64,000 nucleotides of DNA from Aureococcus anophagefferens (Eukaryota; Sar; Pelagophyceae; Pelagomonadales; Pelagomonadaceae), in contig NW_008705575.1 of assembly GCF_000186865.1 (NCBI RefSeq), forward strand, positions 237,987 to 301,986. The letters are read 5' to 3'. A program made the translations under genes and the position numbers. The notes under the pieces were generated by a model. It did no database searches and had not been told where the DNA came from. It was given only the letters and a program-made list of their open reading frames with translations. This document shows, piece after piece, positions 9,934-18,379 of this stretch (its first letter is position 1; each line of letters opens with the position of its first letter).

Positions 9934-10619
9934 TCACGCCTTATCCCGGAGCGTGACGCCGGAGCGGTCCGTGATGATCGTCGTCGCCGTCTTCAGCGCG
10001 ATCGTGACGTTGAACGAGGTCCCGCGGTTGCCCTCGACGTCGAGGAGCGAGATCCAGACGACGCGCGTGTGGACGTTGGGCCGGTCCTTGACGCTGAGCG
10101 ACGCCTTGGCCCGGTAGAGCACGCTCCGGAGTGCGGCGAGCCAGTCGGCCTTGGCCTGGGCCGGCGACGCCCAGAGCACGAGCGTGCGGCTCCCGGGGTC
10201 GTAGGACCCGTCGATGTCTGTGACGGCGTTGGGGTAGCGCAGCTCGTCGCCGTCCCAGTAGTCGCCGTCGAAGGCGAAGAAGGCCGCCTTGAGGTCCGAG
10301 GACGACGCGTCGTACAGAGTGAGGTCCGGGCCCAGCTGACCCAGGGGTTCGCCGTGTCCCGGTAGGCGAAGGGCGCCGGCGAGAAGTAGGTGTAGTTGAG
10401 CCGCCCGCGCTTCGTCGTCGCGTTGAGCTTCGGCGCGTAGGAGTAGGCCAGGCGCCGCCCGTCGTCGAAGACGCCGGGGCCCGCGGCCGTGAGCACGCCG
10501 GGCAGCTGGCCCGCGAGCAGGGACGCGTAGAGATCCGCGTAGGGGTCCGACTCGTCGGCGACCGCCGACAGCAGCGCGACGAGCGCGACGGCGCAGCCCG
10601 GCCCCGCTGAACGCACCAT
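9934..10619 (-). CDS. Unknown secreted protein with an apparent frameshift
   Basis: An N-terminal signal peptide (MVRSAGPGCAVALVALLSAV) is followed by a soluble domain with N-glycosylation-type sites (NYT, NAT, NVT). The frame of the first ~95 residues (to NPW) and that of the rest (LGPDLTLYDASSSDL onward) differ by one base. The switch lies at 10330-10350, beside a GGGG run at 10344-10347. One extra base there would give a continuous 228-residue protein; a tiny intron is less likely. No family is recognised. The start is 222 nt from the divergent PPT1 gene. Confidence 0.6.
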
Positions 10620-10695
10620 CGTGCGGCAAGTCCGCTGCTGGGATGCACGCCCCGCAGTATCCAAATCTCACTGTGGCATCTGTGGCTTTGCGATT

Positions 10696-10828
10696 GGCTG
10701 CTCCCCGCGCCGGTGTTCGTCGTCCGTCGCGCCCCTCCTGGCTGCTCCCGGCGCCGGTGTTCGTCGTCCGTCGCACCCCTCCTGGCTGCTCCCGGCGCCG
10801 GTGTTCGTCGTCCGTCGCACCCCTGCTG
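10696..10828. repeat. 44-bp tandem repeat x 3 in a divergent promoter
   Basis: Near-identical units start at 10696, 10740 and 10784, each containing GCGCCGGTGTTCGTCGTCCG. The array ends 14 nt before the PPT1 start codon, so it probably lies in the 5' UTR or core promoter. Confidence 0.85.
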
Positions 10829-10841
10829 GTCGCTTGTCGCG

Positions 10842-11732
10842 ATGCTGCGCCCCCTGTGTGTGGTCGCGCTCTGCGCGTCCTTCGCGGCCGCCGCGAAGGT
10901 CTACCCGTCGGCCCTGGCCCACGGCATGGGCGACTCCTGCTTCAACGCCGGCATGAAGGAGATCACGGCCCTCGTCGGGAAGACGCTCGACACCTACGCG
11001 ACGTGCGTGCCGACGGGCGCGACGCTCGCCGAGGACACGAACAACGGCTTCTTCATGACCATGAACAAGAACGTCGACGCGTTCGCCGCCGCCGTCCGGA
11101 ACGACACGGGCCTCGCCGGCGGGTTCAACTGCGTCGGCTTCTCGCAGGGCAACAGCGTCTGCCGCGGCTACGTCCAGCGGTACAACGACCCGCCCGTGAA
11201 AAACGTGCTGTCGGTCCACGGCACGGTCGTCGGCGTCGCCGCGTTCCCCCACTGCGACCCGACGGGCCTCATGGGGCCCGTGTGTCGCCTCGTGGCGTCG
11301 CTGGCCGGCGACGCCGCGTACACGGCGCTCACCCAGGGCCTCCTCTTCCAGATCGACTACTACCGCGACCCGCTCCGCGTGACGTCCGACGCCTACAAGG
11401 CCCACTCGGAGCTCGCGGCGTGGAACAACGAGGGGAACGTCGTCAACGAGACGTACAAGCGCAACTTCGTCTCCGTGGACAAGTGGATCATGGTCAAGGC
11501 CGAGAAGGACACCATGATCCACCCCAACGAGGGCGAGCACTGGGGCGCCTTCGCGGACGGCTCCCTCAAAAAAGTCCTGCCCATGCGGGAGACGCCGTGG
11601 TATGTGGAGGACCTCTTCGGCCTGAAGACCGTCGACGAGCGCGGCGGCATCTTCTTCAACGCGACGGCCGGGGACCACATGCAGTTCACGAAGGAGGAGC
11701 TCGTCGCCTGGCTCGAGTACTACTTCCTCTAA
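10842..11732 (+). CDS. PPT1: Palmitoyl-protein thioesterase 1
   Basis: A lysosomal or vacuolar serine hydrolase that removes palmitate from cysteines of S-acylated proteins. It has 296 residues, close to the usual ~300, with a signal peptide (MLRPLCVVALCASFAAAA). The nucleophile motif is GFSQGN (Gly-x-Ser-x-Gly). The histidine of the catalytic triad sits in GDHMQF near the C-terminus. Family blocks such as AYTALTQGLLFQIDYYRDPL and WIMVKAEKDTMI are clear. I use the ATG at 10842, which starts the signal peptide; the frame stays open upstream through the 44-bp repeat. There is no intron. The stop is only 14 nt from that of ATG4 on the other strand. Confidence 0.93.
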   Translation: MLRPLCVVALCASFAAAAKVYPSALAHGMGDSCFNAGMKEITALVGKTLDTYATCVPTGATLAEDTNNGFFMTMNKNVDAFAAAVRNDTGLAGGFNCVGFSQGNSVCRGYVQRYNDPPVKNVLSVHGTVVGVAAFPHCDPTGLMGPVCRLVASLAGDAAYTALTQGLLFQIDYYRDPLRVTSDAYKAHSELAAWNNEGNVVNETYKRNFVSVDKWIMVKAEKDTMIHPNEGEHWGAFADGSLKKVLPMRETPWYVEDLFGLKTVDERGGIFFNATAGDHMQFTKEELVAWLEYYFL

Positions 11733-11746
11733 TTCTTTTTAACGAG

Positions 11747-13087
11747 TCAGACGACCTCCCAGTCGTCCTCGTCGTCGCCGCCGCCGCCGCCGCTCGCGTC
11801 GTCGTCGTCGTCGTCGTCGAAGCACGCGCCGCCGCGGCGCGGCGCGGCGTCGACGACCTCGAAGAGCGGCGCGCCGGGCAGCGCGCGCGCGCGGCCGACG
11901 AAGTCGAGGAAGTCGTCGCGGTCCGCGCAGTAGAACGCGAGCGCGAGGCTCGGGTCGAGCGCGTCCGCCGCTAATTTCTTCGCGTCGCGCGGAGCGACGG
12001 ACGCCGCGGCGCCGGGCCCGAGCGCCCCGTCGTCGCCGACGGCGAGCGCGGGCTGGACCGTGTGCGGGTCGAGGCCGTAGACGTCGGCGCCGCCGTCGCG
12101 CGCCGCGAGCCCCGGGAAGAAGAGCGCCGCGCGCGGCCGGCCGCCTGCGTGGACCGAACTTTGACATGCTCGAGCTCGGTCACATCGACGTCGATTCGGC
12201 TAACTTTTGGACGGATCGATGGCTCTCGTCGAGTTCTCGAAGCACAGCTGAAGATTCTGGTCCGATGACGCGCACATTGAAGTCGTGTTGAAGATTCGAT
12301 TCGCGCGCGGCCGGCCGCCGAGCATGCCCGCGGACTGCGGCAGCCGGAGCGCCGCGCGGAGCGGTTCCGCGTAGCGCGGCTCGAGGCGCGCGAGCCCGAG
12401 GCGCAGGGGCAGCAGCACGAGGAGCGCGCCGTCCCAGGCGCCGTCGAGGCGGCCGCGCCGCGCGGCGGCCGCCGCCGCGGCGCTCTCGCTCCGCCGCCGC
12501 TCGCGCGCCGCGAGCTCCGGCGGCGGCCGGAGCAGCGGGTCCGCGCCGTCGACGTCGAGGGGCGCGGAATCCTCCGGCGCCGGCGCCGGGTCCTCGGCCG
12601 CGGCGTCGCGCCGGCCCTGAGTCATCGCGTCGCACGCGCCCTCGACGGACAGCGGGCTCTCGGGCGTCCGGACGGCCACGCGCAGCGCCGGCCCGCCGGG
12701 CGCGTTCCGGCGCCAGTCGACGAGGTCCCGGAGCACGTGGCAGGCGACGCCGGGGCCGTACCACTCGCCCGGGAGCACGTCGTAGCGGAGGCCGCACTTT
12801 GCGAAGTTGTGCAAACCGAACGGCGCGGAATCGCCGGGCGCGTCCGCGAAGAGCGCCGCCGTCGCCAGCCTCGGCGCCGCCCCGTTTCTCGTCAGCGCGT
12901 TGCCCAGCAGCATCTGGGCGCTGCGCAGCATGCAGCCCCAGCCGGCGTCGTCCGTGAAGCCGTAGGGCGCCAGCTCCTCGAAGCCGCAGCGGTACGTGAA
13001 CCAGAGCAGCTCGGCGACGGCCGCGGACCCGGCGCCGGCGGCGCAGGGCGCGCCGAGCACGACGTCGCCGCCGGCGAAGGCCGACAT
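11747..13087 (-). CDS. ATG4: Autophagy cysteine protease ATG4 (peptidase C54)
   Basis: It cleaves and delipidates ATG8 during autophagy. Exons 13087-12319 and 12144-11747 give 388 residues. The catalytic cysteine is in FTDDAGWGCMLRSAQM near residue 45. The catalytic Asp and His are in GLDPHTVQPAL in exon 2. The junction restores the family motif MLGGRPRAALFFPG exactly, which supports the intron model. A low-complexity Ala/Arg/Glu insert (~residues 155-215) and an Asp/Gly-rich tail are lineage additions. Reading straight through the introner would stop early and remove the Asp-His dyad. Confidence 0.92.
12145..12318 (+). mobile_element. Introner element, family A (ATG4 intron)
   Basis: In the gene sense the intron starts GCGGCCGG and ends CCACGCAG, and GCGGCCGG follows. 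The left end is degenerate and the direct repeat runs to 17 nt. It is 174 nt long and GC-AG, with the core antisense to the gene (on the + strand, TTCGGCTAACTTTTGGACGG). Confidence 0.88.
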
Positions 13088-13258
13088 CGGAGGCGGGAAA
13101 GGCGGCGCGGGCGGCGTGTTCGGGCCGGTTCTTCACGGGCACATCGAGTGGAGAATCCGGCCGCCGAAGCTGCTGCGCCAGTGAACCATGCCGTGCTGTG
13201 TCGAGCAGCCCCTTGGCAGCGTTGAGAGATGGTGCCACCAACGCCCTGATCATCCACC

Positions 13259-16223
13259 ATGGGTCCCGCGACCATGGGGGAGCGGCTCAATTTGAGCGAG
13301 CACCACAGCGTGCTGAGCGCCCAGCTCCTGGAGAAGGCGAGGCACGCGGCGACGCCCGGCGAGGCGCACCGCCTCATCGAGCGCGCGCGCATCATCGACC
13401 CGACGAACCCCGTGGTCCTCGAGCAGAGCGCCATGGTGCACCGGCGCGAGGGGCGGTTCATGGAGTGCATCGGGGACCTGCTCGTGGCGCGGCGGCGGGC
13501 CCAGCAGAGCCTCGCGCTCGACGGCTTCTCGGGCGTGCCCGACGTGCTCCGCCGCGCGCCGGAAGCGGCGAAGATGGACGCGCAGGGCCGGCCCCTCACG
13601 GCGGCGACGAGCGCGTCCGGGGCGACGGCGACGCCCCCCGGGTCGGCCCTCGCCGACGGCAATTTGGGGGACCGCTCGAAGCACGAGGTGAAGCAGTGGA
13701 TGGGCATCCTGCGCCACGTCCGCTTCTTCGCGGATCTTGCCAAGCGGACGCCCAAAAAAGAGCCCGTGGAGGGCGAGGCCGAGGCGCCGAATCTGCTCGC
13801 GGAGGTCGCCAAGGTCGTCACCGTCGTCCACTGCGGCGGCAACGACCTCGTCTTCGCGCAGGGCGACGAGGGCCACTCGTTCTACGTCATCTACTCGGGC
13901 GTCGTGTCCATCACGCTCAACCACGAGGTCGACGACGGCGCGGGCGGCACGACTTCGACGGAGATCGTCGTCAAGCGGCTCCAGGCCGGCGACGCCTTCG
14001 GCGAGGCCGCGCTCGCCGAGGGCGCGCGCCTGCGTGGAATTCAACCGCTGGTTTGGGCGGTCCTGACCAAACTTGAGAATTCTCTAGCTCGGTCACATCG
14101 AAGTCGATTCGGCTGATTTTTGGACGAATCGATTGCTCTCGTCGAGTTCTCGAAGCACGGCCAAAGAGCTTGCGTCGAAACTGTCGCGTATGCTCACATT
14201 GAAGTCGGGTTGAATATTTGATTTCCACGCAGGCGCGCACCTCCGGTCCGCGAACGCGCGCGCGAAGACGACGTGCGTGCTGCTGTCGCTGCCCAAGGAC
14301 GACTACAACCGCATCACGGCGGCGGCGACGGCGGAGGACCAGATCATCCGCGCGAAGCACCTCGCGGCCTGCCCCATCTTCCTCACGTGGCCCGCGCGGC
14401 GCCTCGCGGCGCGGAAACCGACCGCCGGTTCGGGACGTCCCGACCGAACGTTGGAACTGCTCGAGCTCGGCCACATCGACGTCGTTTCGGCCGCTTTTTG
14501 GACGACTCGATCGCTCTCGTCGAGTTCTCGACGCACAGTGGACGTGCGTGTGTCGAAACATTCGCTCACAGTGAAGTCGGGTCGAAGATTCGAGTTCCGC
14601 GCAGGCGCCTCGCGGACGTGAGCCGGCGCTGCGTCGTCAAGCTCTACGACGCGCACAGCGTCATCATCCGCGAGGACGACGTCGCGCCCGAGCTCTTCAT
14701 CATCAAGAGCGGCGTCGTCAACCTCAACAAGTCCGTGCCCGAGAGCTTCTGCCGGCCGCGCGAGCCGCGGCGGCGGTCGCCGGGCCGCGTCGACGACGTG
14801 AGCTTCGAGGCCGAGCCGCCGGGCCTCTGGGTCGTCCAGCGCAACTGGAAGGACCTCGGCGACCACCACCTCTTCGAGCCCGGCGAGGGCACGGTCGAGA
14901 TGCTGGTGGCCGTGCTCGGCAGCGGCCAGGTCTTCGGCGAGCTCGCGGTGCTCGACCCGAACGGGCGGACGCCGAGCAGCGCCGTCGCCGTGACGAACGT
15001 CGAGGTCTACTGCCTCTCCAAGCAGGCCCTCGCCGACGTCGAGCTCCTCTTCGACCTGCCGGTCGTCAACTACCTCAACGAGAGCCTCATGCTCAACAAC
15101 CCGCCGCACAAGAAGCTCGGGTCCTACTACCGGAACCGGCGGGCGTGGCAGGACGCCAAGGGCCGCGTCCTGCGCAAGGTCATGTCGGGCAAGTGGCTCG
15201 CGGCGCGCGCGGCGGGCGACGCGGCGCGCCGCGCGGAGCGCGCGGCGCGCGACCGCGGCCGCGACCGCGGCGGCGGCGGCCACCGGGCGCTCCGGCGGGC
15301 GGCGAGCGAGGCCGGCGACGGCGGCGACGGCGGCGACGAGCAGCTCTGGACGAAGCGGCCGCCGGCCGCGCGGCGTTCGCCCGCCGGCTCGTAGTCGGCC
15401 CCGACCGAACGTCGCGCGCCTCCGGCTCGGTCGACGTCGATTCGGGCGACGTTTGGACGGATCGATGGCGCTCGTCGAGCGCTCGACGCACGGTCGACGC
15501 GCGCGCGTCGAACCTGTCGCGCGCGCGCCCGTCGACGGCGGGTGGAAGAATTTCGCGCGCCGCGCAGGCTGCTCGGCGAGCTGCCCGCGTCGCCCGAGGG
15601 CTCCGTCGCGTCGACGCTGTCCGGCGCGGCCGGGAGCCGGCGGCGGACCAAGGTCGAGGACTACGACCGGGAGGCGCCGTCGCGCAAGTCCATCAAGCAG
15701 CGCGGCTCGCTCCGCCCCGCGTGGAAATCAAATCTTCAACCCGACTTCAATGTTCTCTTATGAGGAAGTTTCGATGCGAGTCCTTCGGCTGTGCTTCGAG
15801 AACTCGATGAGAGCAATCGATTCGTCCAAAAATCAGCCGAATCGACTTCGATTTGATCGAGATAGAGAGGTTTGAAGTTTTTGCTGGACAGGGCGTTCCA
15901 CTGGTTGATTTCCACACAGGCTCCACCTCGGCCGCCGCGCGGGGCCCCGGAGCCCCGGCGGCGGCGGCGAGTCCGCGTCGACGTCGTCGCTCGAGAGCGC
16001 CGCGGCCCGGCCGGGCGACGGCGCCGCCGCGGCGGACCGCGCGAGCCTGGGCACCAAGGCCCAGCTCGACGCGAAGCTCCGCCGCGCCGAGGCCGCCGAG
16101 GCCGCGAAGCGCGGCGCCGCGGGGCGCCGCCGCCGGTCCGGGGCGCTGCCCGAGCTCGACCGCCGCGCGACGGCGTCGTCGCCGGAGCCGCCGTCGGCGA
16201 AGAAGCGGACGATCCTCAAGTAG
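13259..16223 (+). CDS. Protein with two cyclic-nucleotide-binding domains
   Basis: Five exons (13259-14021, 14233-14398, 14605-15357, 15568-15708, 15920-16223) give 708 residues; all four introns are introners. The N-terminus (~residues 10-75) looks like a TPR-type helical repeat. The first cNMP domain (~135-285) has GDEGHSFYVIYSGVV and the GDAFGEAAL phosphate-cassette region. The second (~300-480) has GSGQVFGELAVLDPNGRTPS with the expected Gly-Glu and Arg. The C-terminus is basic and disordered. There is no kinase or channel part, so it may be a PKA-regulatory-like or flagellar-type sensor. Each junction restores conserved sequence, for example ...LAEGA/HLRSAN... and ...WPAR/RLADVSRR.... Confidence 0.85.
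14022..14232 (+). mobile_element. Introner element, family A (intron 1)
   Basis: Target copies are GCGCGCGC at 14022 and GCGCGCAC at 14233. The element at 14030-14232 begins CTGCGTGGAATTC and ends GATTTCCACGCAG. It has the exact 20-nt core in gene sense, so it is a young-looking copy. GC-AG. Confidence 0.93.
14399..14604 (+). mobile_element. Introner element, family A (intron 2)
   Basis: The target copy GCGCCTCG occurs at 14399 and 14605. The element is diverged and GC-shifted (begins CGGCGCGGAAACC, ends GTTCCGCGCAG) and its core is mutated. GC-AG, gene sense. Confidence 0.88.
15358..15567 (+). mobile_element. Introner element, family A, old copy (intron 3)
   Basis: The most diverged and GC-rich copy (CCGCGCGGCG...CCGCGCAG). 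The target copies are only 5/8 alike (GCCGCCGG at 15358, GCTGCTCG at 15568). Alignment to introns 1-2 through CGACGTCGATTCGG and TTTGGACGGATCGATGG identifies it. Confidence 0.8.
15709..15919 (-). mobile_element. Introner element, family A (intron 4)
   Basis: Target copies are GCTCCGCC at 15709 and GCTCCACC at 15920. The element begins CCGCGTGGAAATC and ends GATTTCCACACAG. The exact core is antisense, so this copy is inverted relative to the other three in the gene. GC-AG. Confidence 0.92.
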
Positions 16224-16237
16224 GCGCGCGTGGGGGG

Positions 16238-16683
16238 CTAGGTTCCACTTTACTGCCGTGATTCGCCGGCAGGTGCAGGTTTACTTGCTTTGCCGGAGGC
16301 GTCGCAGGTTTTTCGTTTGCCGCAACTCGATTTGCCGGCGCCGCTAGTTGCGGGAAACGGCGAGTTTCCGTGGTAAATTGAAGTAAAATTGCACCTCAAC
16401 TTGAAGTAAACTACGATATACTGGCTGCCAAGCCCCTAACACAACCAGCGCCGTCCTCGCAGGAGGAACCGTAATATCCGCGCCAATGAAGCAGAGTTGA
16501 TTTCGGTCGTTCCCGCGAGTCACGCGCGCCGCGTAGTACGCGGGACGCCACGGCTTGAAGGGCCTCTCGGCCGCCGAAAAACCGGCCCGGCAGTAAACTC
16601 GCCGGCGGCAAATCACCGTCAAAGTAAAACCCGAAAAACCTGCCCCTGGACCGTCGCAGGTTTTTAAGTAAAGTGGAACCTAG
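16238..16683. mobile_element. Intergenic MITE, 446 bp
   Basis: It has perfect 15-bp terminal inverted repeats (CTAGGTTCCACTTTA at 16238-16252, its complement at 16669-16683). An identical 8-bp target duplication GTGGGGGG flanks it at 16230-16237 and 16684-16691. It is AT-richer than its surroundings and has a repeated GTCGCAGGTTTTT near both ends. Its ends differ from those of both introner families. The only notable ORF (92 codons, minus strand) does not resemble a transposase, so it is non-autonomous. It splits a convergent stop-stop interval that would otherwise be 39 nt. Confidence 0.92.
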
Positions 16684-16716
16684 GTGGGGGGTTCGGTATA
16701 TTACCGAAGCCCGGCC

Positions 16717-18237
16717 CTAACACCCGGCCATGGCCGCTCGCGCGACGGCGCAGGCGGCGGCGGCGGCGACCGCGGCGACCGCGCGGTTGGCGCGCGTCAG
16801 CCGCGCGAGGATGTCGACGTAGGGCTCGCCGTCGAGCACGGCAAAGGCCGCGGGCGGGGGCGCGACGGCCGCCGCGGCCCGCGGCGGCAGGAGCCTCGCG
16901 GCGACCGCGTTCGCCGCCACGCGGAGCGCGAGCCCCACGAGGAACAGCTTCGAGCGGACCCGCGACTGGTCGTACTGGAAGGGGAAGCCGATCTGCACGA
17001 GCTTGGCGACGGCCCGCGCCGCGGGCGCGCGGGCGCGCTGGTAGGCCCACGTCGGCCGGCGGCTCGCGGCGAGCGCGTCGCCGAGCGCGGCGACGTCCTC
17101 GAGCGCGGCGTTGCAGCCCTGGCCGAGGTCCGGCGGGAACGCGTGCGCGCTGTCGCCGACGAGGAAGCAGTCGCAGTCGCCCGCGCGCGCCGCGACGGCC
17201 GGCGTGTAGCGGGGCCGCGGGAACGCGCCGGCGCCGGCGCGCGCGAAGCGCGACGCCGCGTCGGCCGACACCGCGCCATTAAGCTGCGGAAACTGCTCCC
17301 TGAGCCACGCGAGCACGTCGTCGCCCGTCTCCAGGTCCCAGACGCTGTGGCCCGCGGCCCTGATGACATTCGCCGTCCGCGGCAGCGCCGGGTCGCGCGA
17401 CGGCAGGAGGCCGAGGCGGACGCGGTCGCGCTTGTTCGTCGCCTTCGAGGGCACGACGTAGGCCTGCGCGGACGCCGTCGCCACCCGCGCGCCCGTGCGC
17501 AGGTCCGTCGCCGCGAACGCCGGGTCGACCTCGAGCATCTTGTAGCGGAGCCCGCCCGACGGCGACTCGAGCTCGACGGGCTCGAAGACGCGCGGCGCGG
17601 CCGCGCGCCGGCCGAGGAACGACCGCACGCGCGACGACGCGCCGTCCGCGCCCACGAGCAGCCGCGTCCGGTAGGCGGCGCCGCCGGCGGACGCGACGAC
17701 GGCGCCGCCCTCGCGCTCCAGGCCCTCGAGCGCCGCGCCGTACCGGAGCGAGACGCCGCGGTCGCGGGCGCAGTCCGCGAGCGTCGCCAGGAGCGACGCG
17801 CGCGGGATCCAGATCGCCCCGGCCGCCGCGGGCCGCGCGAGGAGCGGCGCGACGGTCTCGACGCCGCGCGCGTCGGGGTAGAGCCGCGACACGGTGTAGT
17901 TGCCGTTGCTCACGCCGCGCGCGGCGACGGCCGCCGTGAGGCCCGGGTGCCGGTCCGTCCAGCGCTGGCCCCGCGCGTCGACGAGGTAGAGGTAGGCCCG
18001 CTCGGTCTCGAACGTGTCGGGCGACGCCAGGCGGTCGAGCGCGACGACGCGCTCGTAGCCGCGCGCGCGCAGCTCGATCGCCGCGGCGAGCCCCGCGGGG
18101 CCGCAGCCGACGACGACCGCGTCGACGTCCTCGACAGAGGCGGCCGCCCGCCGCGCGCGCGGCGCGCGCGGCGCGCGCGGCGCCAAGAGCGCGCCGCAGG
18201 TCGCGATCAAACCGAAGGCGAGGGCGTGGCGTCCCAT
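16717..18237 (-). CDS. FAD-dependent monooxygenase, kynurenine 3-monooxygenase-like
   Basis: A 506-residue flavoprotein hydroxylase. The FAD dinucleotide motif is in VVVGCGPAGLAAAIELRARG near residue 45. The second FAD motif is GDSAHAFPPDLGQGCNAALE near residue 355. These two, plus LLVGADGASSRVRSFLG, define the class A flavin monooxygenases. The C-terminal hydrophobic stretch after RVRSKLFLVGLALRV recalls the membrane anchor of kynurenine 3-monooxygenase. The N-terminus (MGRHALAFGLIATCGALLAP) could be a signal or organellar leader. The substrate is not shown by the sequence. The ATG at 18237 is 142 nt from the divergent gene's start. Confidence 0.78.
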   Translation of the reverse strand: MGRHALAFGLIATCGALLAPRAPRAPRARRAAASVEDVDAVVVGCGPAGLAAAIELRARGYERVVALDRLASPDTFETERAYLYLVDARGQRWTDRHPGLTAAVAARGVSNGNYTVSRLYPDARGVETVAPLLARPAAAGAIWIPRASLLATLADCARDRGVSLRYGAALEGLEREGGAVVASAGGAAYRTRLLVGADGASSRVRSFLGRRAAAPRVFEPVELESPSGGLRYKMLEVDPAFAATDLRTGARVATASAQAYVVPSKATNKRDRVRLGLLPSRDPALPRTANVIRAAGHSVWDLETGDDVLAWLREQFPQLNGAVSADAASRFARAGAGAFPRPRYTPAVAARAGDCDCFLVGDSAHAFPPDLGQGCNAALEDVAALGDALAASRRPTWAYQRARAPAARAVAKLVQIGFPFQYDQSRVRSKLFLVGLALRVAANAVAARLLPPRAAAAVAPPPAAFAVLDGEPYVDILARLTRANRAVAAVAAAAACAVARAAMAGC

Positions 18238-18379
18238 CGCAAGCTCGTTGCGCTCGATTGTTGAACATATGTTGAACAGTATGATGAACCCGCAAATTGC
18301 CACTAGCTCCGCTCGCGCCGCCCGCCTGCGCACGAGCGCCCGCAGCGCGTCCTCCGTCGCGTGGCTGTCGCAGCCGACG

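Noticed and set aside
10696..10840. An N-terminal extension of PPT1 from upstream of the 44-bp repeat
   Set aside because: The frame is open but has no ATG, and the signal peptide begins at the ATG at 10842.
14030..15919. A CRISPR-like array from the four repeated ~200-bp blocks
   Set aside because: The repeats have inverted ends, 8-bp target duplications and lie inside eukaryotic coding sequence at unequal spacing. They are introners.
16344..16622. A 92-codon minus-strand ORF inside the MITE
   Set aside because: It has no transposase motif and covers most of a non-autonomous element. Chance ORF.
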